Both the position numbers and the translations under genes were made by a program. From positions 1 through 38,236 of the forward strand of contig NZ_CALWUQ010000012.1 in NCBI RefSeq assembly GCF_944384695.1: 38,236 nucleotides of DNA. The letters are read 5' to 3'. Each line of letters begins with the position of its first letter. Position 1 is the first letter of the stretch. Shown here in pieces: positions 26,048 through 35,514 of the stretch. This stretch comes from an uncultured Agathobaculum sp. GTDB taxonomy: Bacteria > Bacillota > Clostridia > Oscillospirales > Butyricicoccaceae. The notes beneath the pieces are model-generated. The model saw only the letters and a program-made list of their open reading frames with translations, did no database searches and was not told where the DNA came from.

Positions 26048-27875
26048 GGCATTTGCCTCCTTCCAGCAGGGAATTGGCACCGCAGCCTGCACATTGCTGC
26101 ATGCAATCGGGCGTGACAATCGCTTCACGCGAGCGCTCCCATTCGCGCTTCAAATGCTCCTTGCGCGTGCCGCAGCCAATGTGATCCCACGGGAATACCT
26201 CGTCCAGCGGGCGCTGGCGCGAAGCATAGAATGCAGGATCGAGGCCGCAGTCGGCGAAGGCCTGCATCCACTTATCATAATCAAAGCACTGGTCCCAGCC
26301 GTCCATCTTGCAGCCGCGCTGCCAAGCCAGATAAATGGCTGCGCCCTGCCGGCGGTCGCCGCGGGCAATCACACCTTCCAGCACAGAGGTTTTGGCATCA
26401 TGCCAGTTGTATGTGACATTGCGTGTGCGCATGATTTCCTTCATGTGCGCCTGCTTTTCGACGAACTGCCCGAGCGTATCCTGCGCATCCCACTGGAATG
26501 GCGTTTGCGGCTTGGGCACAAAACATGAAGCCGACGCCGTAATACGCACACCGCGTGCACGGTTGTTGGTGTTCATGCGCCAGCAATAGGCCACTTTTTT
26601 GCAAATCTCCGCAATACCGTCTAAGTCCTCCGTGGTTTCAGTTGGCAGGCCGATCATAAAATACAGCTTTACATTGTTCCAGCCGCCTTGAAACGCAATT
26701 TCGCAAGCGTGGAGGACATCCTCCTCACGAATATTCTTGTTGATAACGTCACGCAAGCGCTGCGTACCGGCCTCACAAGCGAAGGTCAGACCGCTCTTGC
26801 GCGTTTTCTGCACGCGCTGCATCAATTCTGCACTGAAACTATCTGCACGCAGACTGGGCAGCGAAAGACTGATGTGCCGTGGCTCACAATAATCGAGCAT
26901 GCACTCGGTCAAACCGGACAAATCCCCGTAATCACTGGTAGACAAAGAAGAAAGCGAAATTTCCTCATAGCCGGAGTTTTTGAGCACCGCCTCTGCCTGC
27001 CGCAGCAGGGTCTCCTTGGACTTGGTGCGCAGCGGACGGTAAGTGTGCCCGGCCTGACAAAAACGGCAGCCGCGTGGACAACCGCGGAACAACTCAATCA
27101 TCGCACGGTCAAACACAATATCCGTGGACGGAACAACAAAGGATTCCGGATAATACATGGCATCCAGATCCTTGACGATACGTTTTTGCACCACCGCAGG
27201 TGCGCCATGCGTTGGTGTAACATGAGCAATTGTGCCATCCTCATGATAGCTGACCTCATAAAGCGACGGCACATACATGCCCTCAACCTGTGCAGCGGCA
27301 ATCAAGAATTGCTGTTTGCTCCAGTTTTCGCGCTTGGCTTGACGATACAAATCGGTAAACTCCAACATGATTTCTTCGCCATCACCAATCATGAACAAAT
27401 CAACGAAGTCCGCAAGAGGCTCCGGATTATATGCGCAGGGACCGCCGCAAGCTACCATGTGCTTAAGCTCTGTGCGATCTTTTGCCAGCACCGGCACGCC
27501 GCCAAGATCAAGCATATTCAAAATATTTGTAAATGATAGTTCATATTGCAAAGTAAATGCAATAATATCAAATTCATAAAGCGGGTCGCCGCTTTCCAAT
27601 CCATACAATGGAATGCCTGCAGTGCGCATTTCAGCTTCCATGTCAATCCACGGCGCACACACGCGCTCACACCAAATCCCCTTCTGGTCGTTCAGCAAAC
27701 CATACAAAATACGGGAACCAAGGTGTGACATCGCAACTTCATAGGTATCCGGGAAACAGAAGGCAAAGCGCAAATCAACTTCAGCCTTATTTTTTGTCAC
27801 CGATCCCCATTCTCCGCCAACGTAGCGCGCCGGCTTCTGAACACGGGATAGAATTGCTTCCATTTTCTTATGCAA
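26040..27875 (-). CDS. TIGR03960-family B12-binding-domain radical SAM protein
   Basis: The 611-residue protein has an N-terminal B12-binding-like segment (conserved PDTYEVAMSHLGSRILY) and a radical SAM core with the cluster motif CPRGCRFC (about 266-273 from the chosen start), then the SLPSLR and GLTFACEAGT motifs. Family members are uncharacterised; an RNA- or translation-related role is suspected because of their neighbours. I prefer the TTG at 27875, eight bases after GGAGG, over a TTG at 27890 that overlaps this site. An ATG at 27863 is also possible. It is the first gene of the long series. Confidence 0.88.
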   Translation of the reverse strand: MHKKMEAILSRVQKPARYVGGEWGSVTKNKAEVDLRFAFCFPDTYEVAMSHLGSRILYGLLNDQKGIWCERVCAPWIDMEAEMRTAGIPLYGLESGDPLYEFDIIAFTLQYELSFTNILNMLDLGGVPVLAKDRTELKHMVACGGPCAYNPEPLADFVDLFMIGDGEEIMLEFTDLYRQAKRENWSKQQFLIAAAQVEGMYVPSLYEVSYHEDGTIAHVTPTHGAPAVVQKRIVKDLDAMYYPESFVVPSTDIVFDRAMIELFRGCPRGCRFCQAGHTYRPLRTKSKETLLRQAEAVLKNSGYEEISLSSLSTSDYGDLSGLTECMLDYCEPRHISLSLPSLRADSFSAELMQRVQKTRKSGLTFACEAGTQRLRDVINKNIREEDVLHACEIAFQGGWNNVKLYFMIGLPTETTEDLDGIAEICKKVAYCWRMNTNNRARGVRITASASCFVPKPQTPFQWDAQDTLGQFVEKQAHMKEIMRTRNVTYNWHDAKTSVLEGVIARGDRRQGAAIYLAWQRGCKMDGWDQCFDYDKWMQAFADCGLDPAFYASRQRPLDEVFPWDHIGCGTRKEHLKREWERSREAIVTPDCMQQCAGCGANSLLEGGKCHV

Positions 27876-27906
27876 GTCGTTTTCCTCCAAAACAAAATAC
27901 GAATTT

Positions 27907-27915
27907 ATTATAGCA
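27907..27915 (-). promoter_or_regulatory. Extended -10 promoter for the radical SAM - ileS series
   Basis: On the minus strand TGCTATAAT gives a perfect -10 with the TGn extension. The -35 region 17 bases upstream is a poor match. The site lies 37 bases before the chosen start codon. Confidence 0.6.
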
Positions 27916-27924
27916 TAAAAGATG

Positions 27925-27958
27925 CAGAAAGGCCATACCGACTTACGTCAGCATGACC
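27925..27958 (-). terminator. Probable terminator of the metal ATPase gene
   Basis: On the minus strand GGTCATGCTGAC and GTCGGTATGGCC form a twelve-pair stem (some G-U pairs) with a GTAA loop, then TTTCTGC. It lies just after the ATPase stop and before the next promoter. Confidence 0.65.
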
Positions 27959-27968
27959 CCTCTTATCT

Positions 27969-30425
27969 CTACTTAATGCCTAATATGCGGGCAGCATTTA
28001 AAACAGTCAGCACCGTGAGCAGAACATCCGCAGCCACAGCCTGCCACATATAAGCTACGCCCACCAGTGTCAACAACGCCAACAGAATTTTCACCAGAAT
28101 GACAACCACCATATTTTGCAGCGCAATGCTGTGCGTTCTGCGGCAAATGCGCAACGTATCGCTGAGCCTTGTCAAATCATTGCTCATCACCAGAACATTG
28201 GTTGCCGACGCCGACTGCTGGGAACCGGCAACGCCCATAGCAATACCTACATCTGCCATTTTGAGTTCTTCGATATCGTTAACGCCATCGCCAACATAAG
28301 CCGCCGTGCCATCCGTTGGAATGGTCCGCATGAGAAACTCCATTTTGGAGGCTTTTTCCTCCGGCTGCAATCCAAAGTGCATGGTATCAATTCCAATTGC
28401 CTCTGCCGCCTGATGTGTAGGCAGCTCTGTGTCACCGGTTAAAATCACTGTGCGCAGAACGCCTTGGTTCTTCAGTTCCTTAATCGCATCAGCTGCTTCC
28501 CGACGAACCGTATCCTCCAGAACGATTGCACCGGCATAATCCCCTTCATAGGCAATATAAACCACCGTACCCGGAATATCCGGGACGCCTTTGACGCCAC
28601 GGGAAACCATCAGTCTGCGATTGCCGGCAAGCAGATTCCGGTTGCCAATTCTGGCCCGCACGCCGCGACCGGGAAACTCCTCAAATTCGCTGATTTTCTG
28701 CGGCACACTGGGATATGCCGCCACAACCGCGCGCGCCACCGGATGCTGTGAGAACTGCTCCGCAGCGGCAGCCAATGCCAGACAGCTTTCCTGATTAAAA
28801 TCTTGTGTGCCGTGGATTTCCTTGACGCGCAGATTGCCTTCTGTCAGAGTTCCGGTTTTATCAAACACCACCATGCGCAGCTCTGCCATTTTTTCAATCG
28901 CTTCACTGCCTTTGACATGAACTCCTTTTTGCGTCAACCGGCCGCCGCCGCACAGAAAACATAGCGGAACCGAAACAACCAATGCAGTCGGGCAGCAGAC
29001 CACCAAAATCGTCAGCGCACGGTAAATCCAATTGGGCATAGAAGTGCCAGAATTGAACAACGGCGGAAGAATGGATAACAGCACCGCCAGTACAATAATC
29101 ACCGGAATGATTCGTGCTGCGCCATGCACCACGCTGTCTTCCAACGCAGCCCTGCGCTCTTTGCCCTCTTCCTGTACACGCATGATTTGATTGACCGCAC
29201 AATCCTCAAAGCGCGCCACAGCCCGCAGCAGCAGGAGTGACCCATTGTATGAGCTTCCCGCCAACACCTTTACATTTTTTGCAACCTGCACCGGCTCGCT
29301 TTCGCCTGTCAACACCGTATCATCTACCGTGCCTTCTCCGCGCAGCACGATACCGTCAATCGGTATCCGCTCACCCGATCTGACCAGCACAAAGTCTCCT
29401 ACTCTAATTTCGCTGGGAGAAACCTGTCGTTCCTCCCCCTGCATATTGACCACCGACGCACGATCTGGAATAAAATCGGTTTGCTGCGTCAGAGACTTAT
29501 GTGTGGATGCCAAAACCAGATCGCTGACAATTTTCCCCACGCCATGCAAAATCAATACTGCACTGGCTTCCGGACGGTTCCCCAAAAGGAAGGCACCTAA
29601 AGATGCAATGAAGATCAATAAATATTCGTCGAAATATTTGCCGTGGGTAAAATGATACGCTACTTTTGCGAGAATTGGCAAAACCGTAATCAAATATGCA
29701 ATGAGATAGAATATGAACCCAGCGCCAGTTTGCCGCAGAAATACACCAAAAATCAGAAAGATTGCGGCAACAGCCAAACGGATCAGCGTAAAACGCATAT
29801 CCATCGGTGTCATCGCCTGATACGGAACCTCCGTTCCGGATGCACCACGTTTCGCATTTTCACGACGCAGACGTGTTTGCTCACGACGCCGCATCCGCGC
29901 ATGATATTGTGCGCGTTCCATCAGCGTCATTCCCTCTGTTTCGTTTTTACCGCTCGGCGCAACCGTTAAAGCAGTTTCGGTAACAGGAGGAATCTCCGCA
30001 TCCTCTGCTGCATCTTCCTCTTCTGCCTCCTGCCCCTCGTCTTCTGTCGGTTCGCTGTCTGCATCCGCAGTGACAGTCTCCGGCTCATCTGCCTCCTCGG
30101 TCGTCTCGACCGGGTTTTGTGCCTGCTCGTCCACTTGCGCATCCGAAACAGCCTGCTCGATATCTGCCGTTTGTTCCACTGTCTGCTGCACATCCAACTG
30201 CGCATCATCAACAGCATCCACCTCATGCGCAATCTGCTCAGCGTTGATTTTCTCGCTTTCCAACCCAGCTAAGAGATCATTGAGCAATTCGGTGGGAGAA
30301 GGCAACTCGTCCTCCTGTCTCGGAGCCGAAGAATGCACGTTATCCGACTCGGGCGAAACGCCATTCTGTCCGATTTGTTGTTCATCTTCCGATTGCCCCG
30401 TAAGACGGTTTTTGTTATCACTCAT
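27969..30425 (-). CDS. P1B-type heavy-metal ATPase (zinc/cadmium class) with acidic N-terminal extension
   Basis: The enzyme pumps metal ions across the membrane using ATP. The 818-residue protein has TGES (373-376), the transmembrane motif CPTAL (Cys478-Pro479-Thr480), the phosphorylation motif DKTGT (Asp522) and GDGVND (712-717). CPT instead of CPC, plus the Asp in the last helix region (ADVLLTVLTVLNAARIL), favours a zinc/cadmium-class pump, as does the CadC-like neighbour. No CxxC metal-binding domain is present. Instead residues 1-165 are low-complexity and very rich in Glu/Asp/Gln, followed by an arginine-rich stretch (about 170-193) before the first membrane helix near 212. Start ATG 30425 has GGAGGG. 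It follows its regulator by four bases. Confidence 0.93.
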   Translation of the reverse strand: MSDNKNRLTGQSEDEQQIGQNGVSPESDNVHSSAPRQEDELPSPTELLNDLLAGLESEKINAEQIAHEVDAVDDAQLDVQQTVEQTADIEQAVSDAQVDEQAQNPVETTEEADEPETVTADADSEPTEDEGQEAEEEDAAEDAEIPPVTETALTVAPSGKNETEGMTLMERAQYHARMRRREQTRLRRENAKRGASGTEVPYQAMTPMDMRFTLIRLAVAAIFLIFGVFLRQTGAGFIFYLIAYLITVLPILAKVAYHFTHGKYFDEYLLIFIASLGAFLLGNRPEASAVLILHGVGKIVSDLVLASTHKSLTQQTDFIPDRASVVNMQGEERQVSPSEIRVGDFVLVRSGERIPIDGIVLRGEGTVDDTVLTGESEPVQVAKNVKVLAGSSYNGSLLLLRAVARFEDCAVNQIMRVQEEGKERRAALEDSVVHGAARIIPVIIVLAVLLSILPPLFNSGTSMPNWIYRALTILVVCCPTALVVSVPLCFLCGGGRLTQKGVHVKGSEAIEKMAELRMVVFDKTGTLTEGNLRVKEIHGTQDFNQESCLALAAAAEQFSQHPVARAVVAAYPSVPQKISEFEEFPGRGVRARIGNRNLLAGNRRLMVSRGVKGVPDIPGTVVYIAYEGDYAGAIVLEDTVRREAADAIKELKNQGVLRTVILTGDTELPTHQAAEAIGIDTMHFGLQPEEKASKMEFLMRTIPTDGTAAYVGDGVNDIEELKMADVGIAMGVAGSQQSASATNVLVMSNDLTRLSDTLRICRRTHSIALQNMVVVILVKILLALLTLVGVAYMWQAVAADVLLTVLTVLNAARILGIK

Positions 30426-30429
30426 TCAT

Positions 30430-30804
30430 CTATCCCTCCTGCACATGTGCGATACCTTGAGCCAAAATCACTTGAATATGATCATCGCAAAGCGCATAAT
30501 ACACTGTTTTACCGTTTTTTCGGCTTTTCACCAGACGGGCCTGTTTCAAAAAACGAAGTTGATGGGAGATTGCAGATTGGCTCATTCCCAACAAAGAAGC
30601 AATGTCACAAACGCACAGTTCTTCTGCCACCAGCGCAGTTAAAATGCGCAGTCGCGTTTTATCGGAAAAAGCCTTAAAGAAATCCGAAGCTGCAGAGGTG
30701 ATTTCTTCACTTGGCATGGCAACACGCGCAAGCGCAACAGCATCCGTATGGATCACATGTTCTTCACAGCATTCGACCTCTTCACTCAGACGCACAGCAG
30801 CCAA
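30430..30804 (-). CDS. ArsR/SmtB-family metal sensor repressor (CadC-like)
   Basis: The 124-residue winged-helix repressor should release DNA when zinc, cadmium or lead binds. It has both known sensor sites. The alpha-3N type is ELCVCD with Cys64 and Cys66, plus Cys12, Cys13 and His16 near the N-terminus. The alpha-5 site is Asp107, His109, His120 and Glu123, spaced exactly as in SmtB. The recognition helix is SQSAISHQLRFLK. The start is a TTG at 30804, six bases after GGAGGG. The ATPase gene directly follows, a standard metal-resistance pair, and an operator is visible in the promoter. Confidence 0.93.
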   Translation of the reverse strand: MAAVRLSEEVECCEEHVIHTDAVALARVAMPSEEITSAASDFFKAFSDKTRLRILTALVAEELCVCDIASLLGMSQSAISHQLRFLKQARLVKSRKNGKTVYYALCDDHIQVILAQGIAHVQEG

Positions 30805-30841
30805 TCAGATCCCTCCCGCAAACATAATTATCTATTAAATA

Positions 30842-30870
30842 ATAGTATCATCGAAATACTATCCTGTCAA
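30842..30870 (-). promoter_or_regulatory. Promoter with overlapping operator of the arsR-ATPase unit
   Basis: On the minus strand TTGACA (30870-30865) and TACTAT (30847-30842) are 17 bases apart. An inverted repeat, ATAGTAT TTCGATG ATACTAT (30862-30842), covers the spacer and -10 box, the usual place for an ArsR-family operator. Autoregulation by the repressor is the likely reading. Confidence 0.8.
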
Positions 30871-30910
30871 GAATTCCTCAGAATCCGCAGCGTAACTGCG
30901 GCAATACAGT

Positions 30911-30941
30911 AAAAAACGGACTGCCCATCCGGACAGTCCGT
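30911..30941 (-). terminator. Intrinsic terminator after the MscS gene
   Basis: On the minus strand ACGGACTG (30941-30934) pairs with CAGTCCGT (30923-30916), followed by a run of T (30916-30911). It separates the channel gene from the ArsR promoter region. Confidence 0.88.
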
Positions 30942-30954
30942 CGTCAATTGTTCA

Positions 30955-31821
30955 TTACTGATGCAGCACCACCATGTGCGGATATGCAATATCAATACCG
31001 TTTTGTTCGTATAGCTTTTTGATGTTTTCCAGCACCGCACATTTCAGACCGAACGCTGTACTGTTGTCTTTGGCCCAAAGCGAGGCGCGCAGTGTCACGG
31101 CGGAATCCGCCAACTCTAGCACCACCACCTGCACCGGCGGCACTCCTGCCGTCTTTTGTTCCGGTGTGCGCACATCCATAAAATCAGGCTGACGCAGGAT
31201 TTCTTCCGACAGCAGCTTTTTTGCAAGATCGATATCCGATTCATAGGTCACGCCGATTTGCATGAATACACACACCTTACTATCGGCATAATCAGCGTTT
31301 TCGATGATTGAGCTGTTCATCTTACTGTTCGGAATAATTACACGTTTGTTCTCCCAAGTACGAATAGCAGTGTGATGCAATGTGATTTCCTCAATTACGC
31401 CGGAAATATCATTATCAATATACCGCACGACATCACCCATCCGAAAAGGCTTGAACGCAAGAATCATCATACCGCTGACCACACTGCCCAGCGCTTCCTG
31501 CGCGGCCAGACCGGCTACCACCGCAATAACGCCACCGGCAGTCAACAGCGTCCGTACCGCACTTGACAGAAGCGGGATACTATATACCACAACCATAACG
31601 CCTGCAAAATAGACCGCAGCCACCGCAATATATCTTGCAAATGCCAGCACAGTCGCCGCACCGCTATTGCTTTTCCGGTGACGGTCGACCAAACGGCGCA
31701 TAATGCGATTTACCAGCTTAGCCAGCAAAAACGTAATCGCCAACACCAGCACTGCAAAAATCACAGAGCCTATAAACGAACCTACCTGAGTTTGCAAAAA
31801 GGGTTGCAGCAAATCAAGCAT
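30955..31821 (-). CDS. MscS-family mechanosensitive channel
   Basis: These channels open under membrane tension to release solutes during osmotic downshock. The 288-residue protein has three membrane segments (about 16-38, 62-84 and 90-122). The third is the Ala/Gly-rich pore helix (VVAGLAAQEALGSVVSGMMIL), followed by KPFRMGDVV and the cytoplasmic beta domain with IPNSKMNSSIIEN. This is the small MscS class. Start ATG 31821 has AAGGAG. It lies 50 bases after proS, without a clear terminator between, so co-transcription is possible. Confidence 0.93.
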   Translation of the reverse strand: MLDLLQPFLQTQVGSFIGSVIFAVLVLAITFLLAKLVNRIMRRLVDRHRKSNSGAATVLAFARYIAVAAVYFAGVMVVVYSIPLLSSAVRTLLTAGGVIAVVAGLAAQEALGSVVSGMMILAFKPFRMGDVVRYIDNDISGVIEEITLHHTAIRTWENKRVIIPNSKMNSSIIENADYADSKVCVFMQIGVTYESDIDLAKKLLSEEILRQPDFMDVRTPEQKTAGVPPVQVVVLELADSAVTLRASLWAKDNSTAFGLKCAVLENIKKLYEQNGIDIAYPHMVVLHQ

Positions 31822-31871
31822 GCGCTATCTCCTTCCGTATCATCCATATCCCGCCGGTATACGACCGCTGT

Positions 31872-33311
31872 TTAGTAGGCGATGCCCCAAACCACCATTT
31901 TGTGGGCAGGCTTGCCGCATACCGGACAAACATCGGAGATATGCTCCTGCTCAAACGGCATACAGCGGCTGGGCATTCCGGTTTCTTCCTTCACCTTTTC
32001 CTCGCATGCCAAATCGCCGCACCACATCGACTTGACAAATCCAATATGGTTTTTGACGATGTCCTTCATTTCATCCAGACTCTTCGCCGTATAGGTATGC
32101 TCCTCACGGTTTTTCAGTGCCTTTTCAAACAGCGCGTTCTGGATTTCCTCCAACAGTGCAGGCACGGTTGACGCGAGCTCCTCAAACTTGACGACCGTCT
32201 TTTCCCGGCTATCACGGCGCACCAGCACACATTGTCCCTGCTCAATATCGCGCGGGCCGACCTCAAGACGCAGCGGCACACCCTTCATCTCATACTCGGC
32301 AAACTTCCAGCCGGGGCTGTTGTCCGATACATCAATCTTGGCGCGCACACCGGCTGCCTTGACGATATCCAGCAACTCCTGTGCCTTTTCGGTCACGCCG
32401 GGCTTATGCGCCGCAACCGGAATGACGACCAACTGGGTCGGCGCGATGCGCGGCGGCAGCACAAGGCCCTCGTTGTCGCCGTGCGTCATAATAATCGCAC
32501 CAATCAGGCGGGTGGACACGCCCCACGAGGTCTGCTCCATATACTGTAGGGTGTTATTCTTGTCGGTATATTGCATGTTGAACGCCTTGGCAAAACCGTT
32601 GCCGAAGTAGTGGCTCGTGCCGGACTGCAGCGCCTTGCCATCGTGCATCATGGCCTCAATGGTATAGGTCTTTTCCGCACCCGCAAAGCGTTCCTTCTCA
32701 GTTTTTTCGCCCTTAAGGACCGGAATCGCCAAATATTCTTCGCAGAACTTGGCATAGATGTTCAGCATGCGCAGCGTTTCTTCCATCGCCTCCTCAGCGG
32801 TGGCATGCACCGTATGACCCTCCTGCCACCAGAACTCACGGCTGCGCAGGAACGGGCGGGTGGTCTTTTCCCAACGCACAACCGAACACCACTGATTATA
32901 CAGCTTGGGCAAATCGCGCCAGGAACGGACGATTTTGGCATAATGCTCGCAGAACAGTGTCTCCGAGGTGGGGCGTACGCACAAACGCTCTTCCAGCTTT
33001 TCCGAACCGCCATAGGTCACCCATGCGCACTCCGGCGCAAAGCCTTCCACATGGTCCGCTTCCTTTTGCAGCAGGCTTTCCGGAATAAAAATCGGCATGG
33101 CAACATTTTCGTGTCCGGTTTCCTTAAACATGCCGTCCAGCGTTTTCTGGATGTTCTCCCAAATTGCCTGTGCATACGGACGCATGATAACGCAGCCCTT
33201 GACCGAGGAATAATCAATCATCTCGGCCTTCTTGACAATATCGGTGTACCACTGCGCAAAATCCACGTCCATGGACGTAATTTCGCTGACCAGCTTTTTC
33301 TTGTCTGCCAT
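31872..33311 (-). CDS. proS: Prolyl-tRNA synthetase, archaeal/eukaryotic type
   Basis: The enzyme charges tRNA-Pro. The 479-residue protein lacks the bacterial editing insertion and carries the archaeal/eukaryotic-type C-terminal zinc domain (Cys-rich, CGDLAC ... CMPF ... CPVCG) ending in a C-terminal tyrosine, WGIAY. Motif 2 is in [13 protein letters not shown] and motif 3 around [16 protein letters not shown]. No T-box precedes it, unlike alaS and thrS; only 75 bases separate it from the divergent small gene. The ribosome site is AAAGGTGAG. Mis-acylated Ala-tRNA-Pro would need a separate trans-editing protein, not seen here. Confidence 0.97.
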   Translation of the reverse strand: MADKKKLVSEITSMDVDFAQWYTDIVKKAEMIDYSSVKGCVIMRPYAQAIWENIQKTLDGMFKETGHENVAMPIFIPESLLQKEADHVEGFAPECAWVTYGGSEKLEERLCVRPTSETLFCEHYAKIVRSWRDLPKLYNQWCSVVRWEKTTRPFLRSREFWWQEGHTVHATAEEAMEETLRMLNIYAKFCEEYLAIPVLKGEKTEKERFAGAEKTYTIEAMMHDGKALQSGTSHYFGNGFAKAFNMQYTDKNNTLQYMEQTSWGVSTRLIGAIIMTHGDNEGLVLPPRIAPTQLVVIPVAAHKPGVTEKAQELLDIVKAAGVRAKIDVSDNSPGWKFAEYEMKGVPLRLEVGPRDIEQGQCVLVRRDSREKTVVKFEELASTVPALLEEIQNALFEKALKNREEHTYTAKSLDEMKDIVKNHIGFVKSMWCGDLACEEKVKEETGMPSRCMPFEQEHISDVCPVCGKPAHKMVVWGIAY

Positions 33312-33373
33312 ATTGTATTTCTCACCTTTTCCATTTATTTTTCATAAAATACTAATAGATTCTGTATCAGAAA

Positions 33374-33389
33374 GGGGTTATCCCCAATG
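33374..33389 (+). promoter_or_regulatory. Small hairpin covering the ribosome site of the 100-residue gene
   Basis: The GGGG of the AAAGGGG ribosome site (33374-33377) can pair with CCCC (33382-33385) around TTAT, ending two bases before the ATG. It is only a four-pair stem, so any effect on translation is speculative. Confidence 0.35.
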
Positions 33390-33689
33390 AATTATTCCCA
33401 GTCCTTTTTTGTTAAACCCGCGGCAAACGAAATGGTCAACACCACTGTGCCGCTGACGCCTGACGCCCGGCCTGCCTTGACCGGAACCACCATCGGACAG
33501 GATGGCAAACCAGCGGCCGGAGCTTTAATCACCATTTACCGTGCCGATACACCCGACACGCCGATTATTGCAACCTATACCGATGAACTCGGACGCTTTG
33601 CAATCGGCCCGCTGGAACCCGGACAATTATACCATGTGCGCGTATTCAAGCAATCCGGCAATGTTCGCACACTGGAGCAAAGCGATTAA
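33387..33689 (+). CDS. Small protein with carboxypeptidase-regulatory-like beta fold, unknown function
   Basis: I do not recognise a named gene. The 100-residue product has no membrane segment or signal peptide. From about residue 32 it reads ALTGTTIGQDGKPAAGALITIY, then TYTDELGRFAIGPLEPGQLYHVRVF, the pattern of a small transthyretin/carboxypeptidase-regulatory-like domain (Gly-x-Val turn, tetrad of beta strands, a DELGRF turn). It is transcribed divergently from proS and converges on the SLH gene, sharing the bases TTAA of both stop codons at 33686-33689. Start ATG 33387 has AAAGGGG seven bases or so upstream. Confidence 0.7.
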   Translation: MNYSQSFFVKPAANEMVNTTVPLTPDARPALTGTTIGQDGKPAAGALITIYRADTPDTPIIATYTDELGRFAIGPLEPGQLYHVRVFKQSGNVRTLEQSD

Positions 33690-35446
33690 AGCCCTAAGGC
33701 ATCCAGCCGCGCTTGCTCCACTTCCATGGCATCATCGCCCCACATATAGAAGATATCGTCGGTCGCATCGGTCACAGTGACCTTGCCATTATCCAGCACA
33801 CAGGTAAACCGCCCCATTTTTCGCGGCTCGGTTGGCTTGAGCGTGGTAAATTGCACACGACCGTCCGCCAACAGGTTCACCTGATCCAACAGCAAACTTT
33901 CCTCCGGCAGTTCAGGTAGCAGCGGCTCAGCTGTGCCGTCCGGCAGAATACGCATCAGCGTATCTCCTGTGCGCATCATGATTGCAGCCTCCGAATATGA
34001 CACAAAACGGTTGCGGTCGTGGGTGACAATGATAAAGCTACCGTCTGAAGGATTGCGCGTGTAGTCATAAGTCGGCAAGTCAGTGAGCTGCGTCAGCATG
34101 CCATCCTGCTCCTGATACAATCCCGCGCTTCCCCAAAGGTATACGTCGTTATATGTTTTCAGCGAAGGCGCAAAAACAATGCGTGCATCGTCCTCCGGCA
34201 TCGGATAGGCCAAATTGCTATTGGGTACTGTGACAGAATCAATTGGCTCACCGTCCGCTGTCCATGTGCAGATTTCAGTCCGTTCGGCCGTAACCGACTC
34301 GGTCACCAACACACCGTTTGACCTTTCCGTAAACACCTGCCCGTGAATGTCCATTTGCCGGGCACCATCCTCAGTCAGCAACCAACCTTGTGTCTCACCC
34401 AGCAAAAGTTGTCCGCCTGTCCATGGTCGGAGCCCCCATTCGCCTTCCAATGTGATATCAGTCAACTGCACCGCGTTGTCCCGTATCTTCAAAACAGTCG
34501 TCTTTTCTGGTTGATTTTCCGACCGTACACTGATGTAAAAATAATCCGTGCTGCCAACCCGGCACAAATCGTAATAATCCCCATCTCTGCCACAGGTATC
34601 CATCGGAACCAGCTTCATCGGATCCATTTCGAGCCGGTACAGTGTTTTTTCCTCATCGTATCCGCCAACCACTGCATAAACCGGCGGCTCATCATCGTTC
34701 GGGATGCGCAGACTAACATAAGCGCCTGTTTTCACCGATTCCATCGTGACGCCTGCCATGATGTAACGCACCTCGGAATCGACACCCTCGCCTGAACACT
34801 GATAATTAAACGGCAACACATTCCGCGCTGCGTTTTTCAACTGGTCTACAGTAAAAACGCCCTTGTCAATCAGCACCTGTGCAACCGATTTTGCTTCCTC
34901 ATTGCCGCCCTTTTGATAGTCCTCACTGAGCAGCCGTACCGATAGCGAAACCGCATCACCACGAACAAAACCTGCCGCGTCGCAGCGTTCTTCCTCGTTC
35001 TCTCCATATCGGAATAACCAAGAATAGTAATCATAATCGGTTGAAGCGCGCGCCAGAAACGTGCAATATTGACCACAGGTGACGTTTTGTTCCGCGCCAT
35101 AGGTCGTGGCGGTAGTTCCTTTTGTCAGTCCGCTTGCATACAGCCAACCAACATATTTATCCGCCCACTGTGGCACATCGGTGAACGGATGCGTCCAATT
35201 CCCGGCCAGCGCCTGCTGCTCTGCGCCAAGCAGGCGCGTGAGCATCGCAGCAGCTTCGGCGCGCGTCATGGGCTTATCCAGCTCAAAACCTTTCTCCGTT
35301 CCGCGGAACAGGCCGAGGTCGCACAGCATCTGCGCCTGCGCTTCCGTATCTCCCGGATAGCCGTTATCAATCGTGCCGACGTTTGCCGCTTCGGCGGCAA
35401 ACGTCAGTAAGAGGCAAATGAAACAAACACAAACCAGCTTTTTCAT
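33686..35446 (-). CDS. Secreted SLH-domain protein
   Basis: The 586-residue protein has a signal peptide (KKLVCVCFICLLLTFAAEA) and then one or two S-layer homology repeats: about 30-70, containing LFRGTEKGFELDKPMTRAEAAAMLTRLLG, and about 83-135, containing FTDVPQWADKYVGWLYASGL. The rest is beta-rich and without a recognised catalytic motif, resembling repeated strands of a propeller-like domain. It should bind the cell-wall polymer or stay at the envelope; the role of the long C-terminal part is unknown. I used the ATG at 35446, preceded by AAAGGGG; upstream in-frame codons lack a site. It lies 68 bases after thrS. Confidence 0.85.
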   Translation of the reverse strand: MKKLVCVCFICLLLTFAAEAANVGTIDNGYPGDTEAQAQMLCDLGLFRGTEKGFELDKPMTRAEAAAMLTRLLGAEQQALAGNWTHPFTDVPQWADKYVGWLYASGLTKGTTATTYGAEQNVTCGQYCTFLARASTDYDYYSWLFRYGENEEERCDAAGFVRGDAVSLSVRLLSEDYQKGGNEEAKSVAQVLIDKGVFTVDQLKNAARNVLPFNYQCSGEGVDSEVRYIMAGVTMESVKTGAYVSLRIPNDDEPPVYAVVGGYDEEKTLYRLEMDPMKLVPMDTCGRDGDYYDLCRVGSTDYFYISVRSENQPEKTTVLKIRDNAVQLTDITLEGEWGLRPWTGGQLLLGETQGWLLTEDGARQMDIHGQVFTERSNGVLVTESVTAERTEICTWTADGEPIDSVTVPNSNLAYPMPEDDARIVFAPSLKTYNDVYLWGSAGLYQEQDGMLTQLTDLPTYDYTRNPSDGSFIIVTHDRNRFVSYSEAAIMMRTGDTLMRILPDGTAEPLLPELPEESLLLDQVNLLADGRVQFTTLKPTEPRKMGRFTCVLDNGKVTVTDATDDIFYMWGDDAMEVEQARLDALGL

Positions 35447-35514
35447 ATACCAAGATCCCCTTTCGGTATATCGGCGGTTAGACAGGCGTATCTGCAATTG
35501 TGAATGAATGGGTG

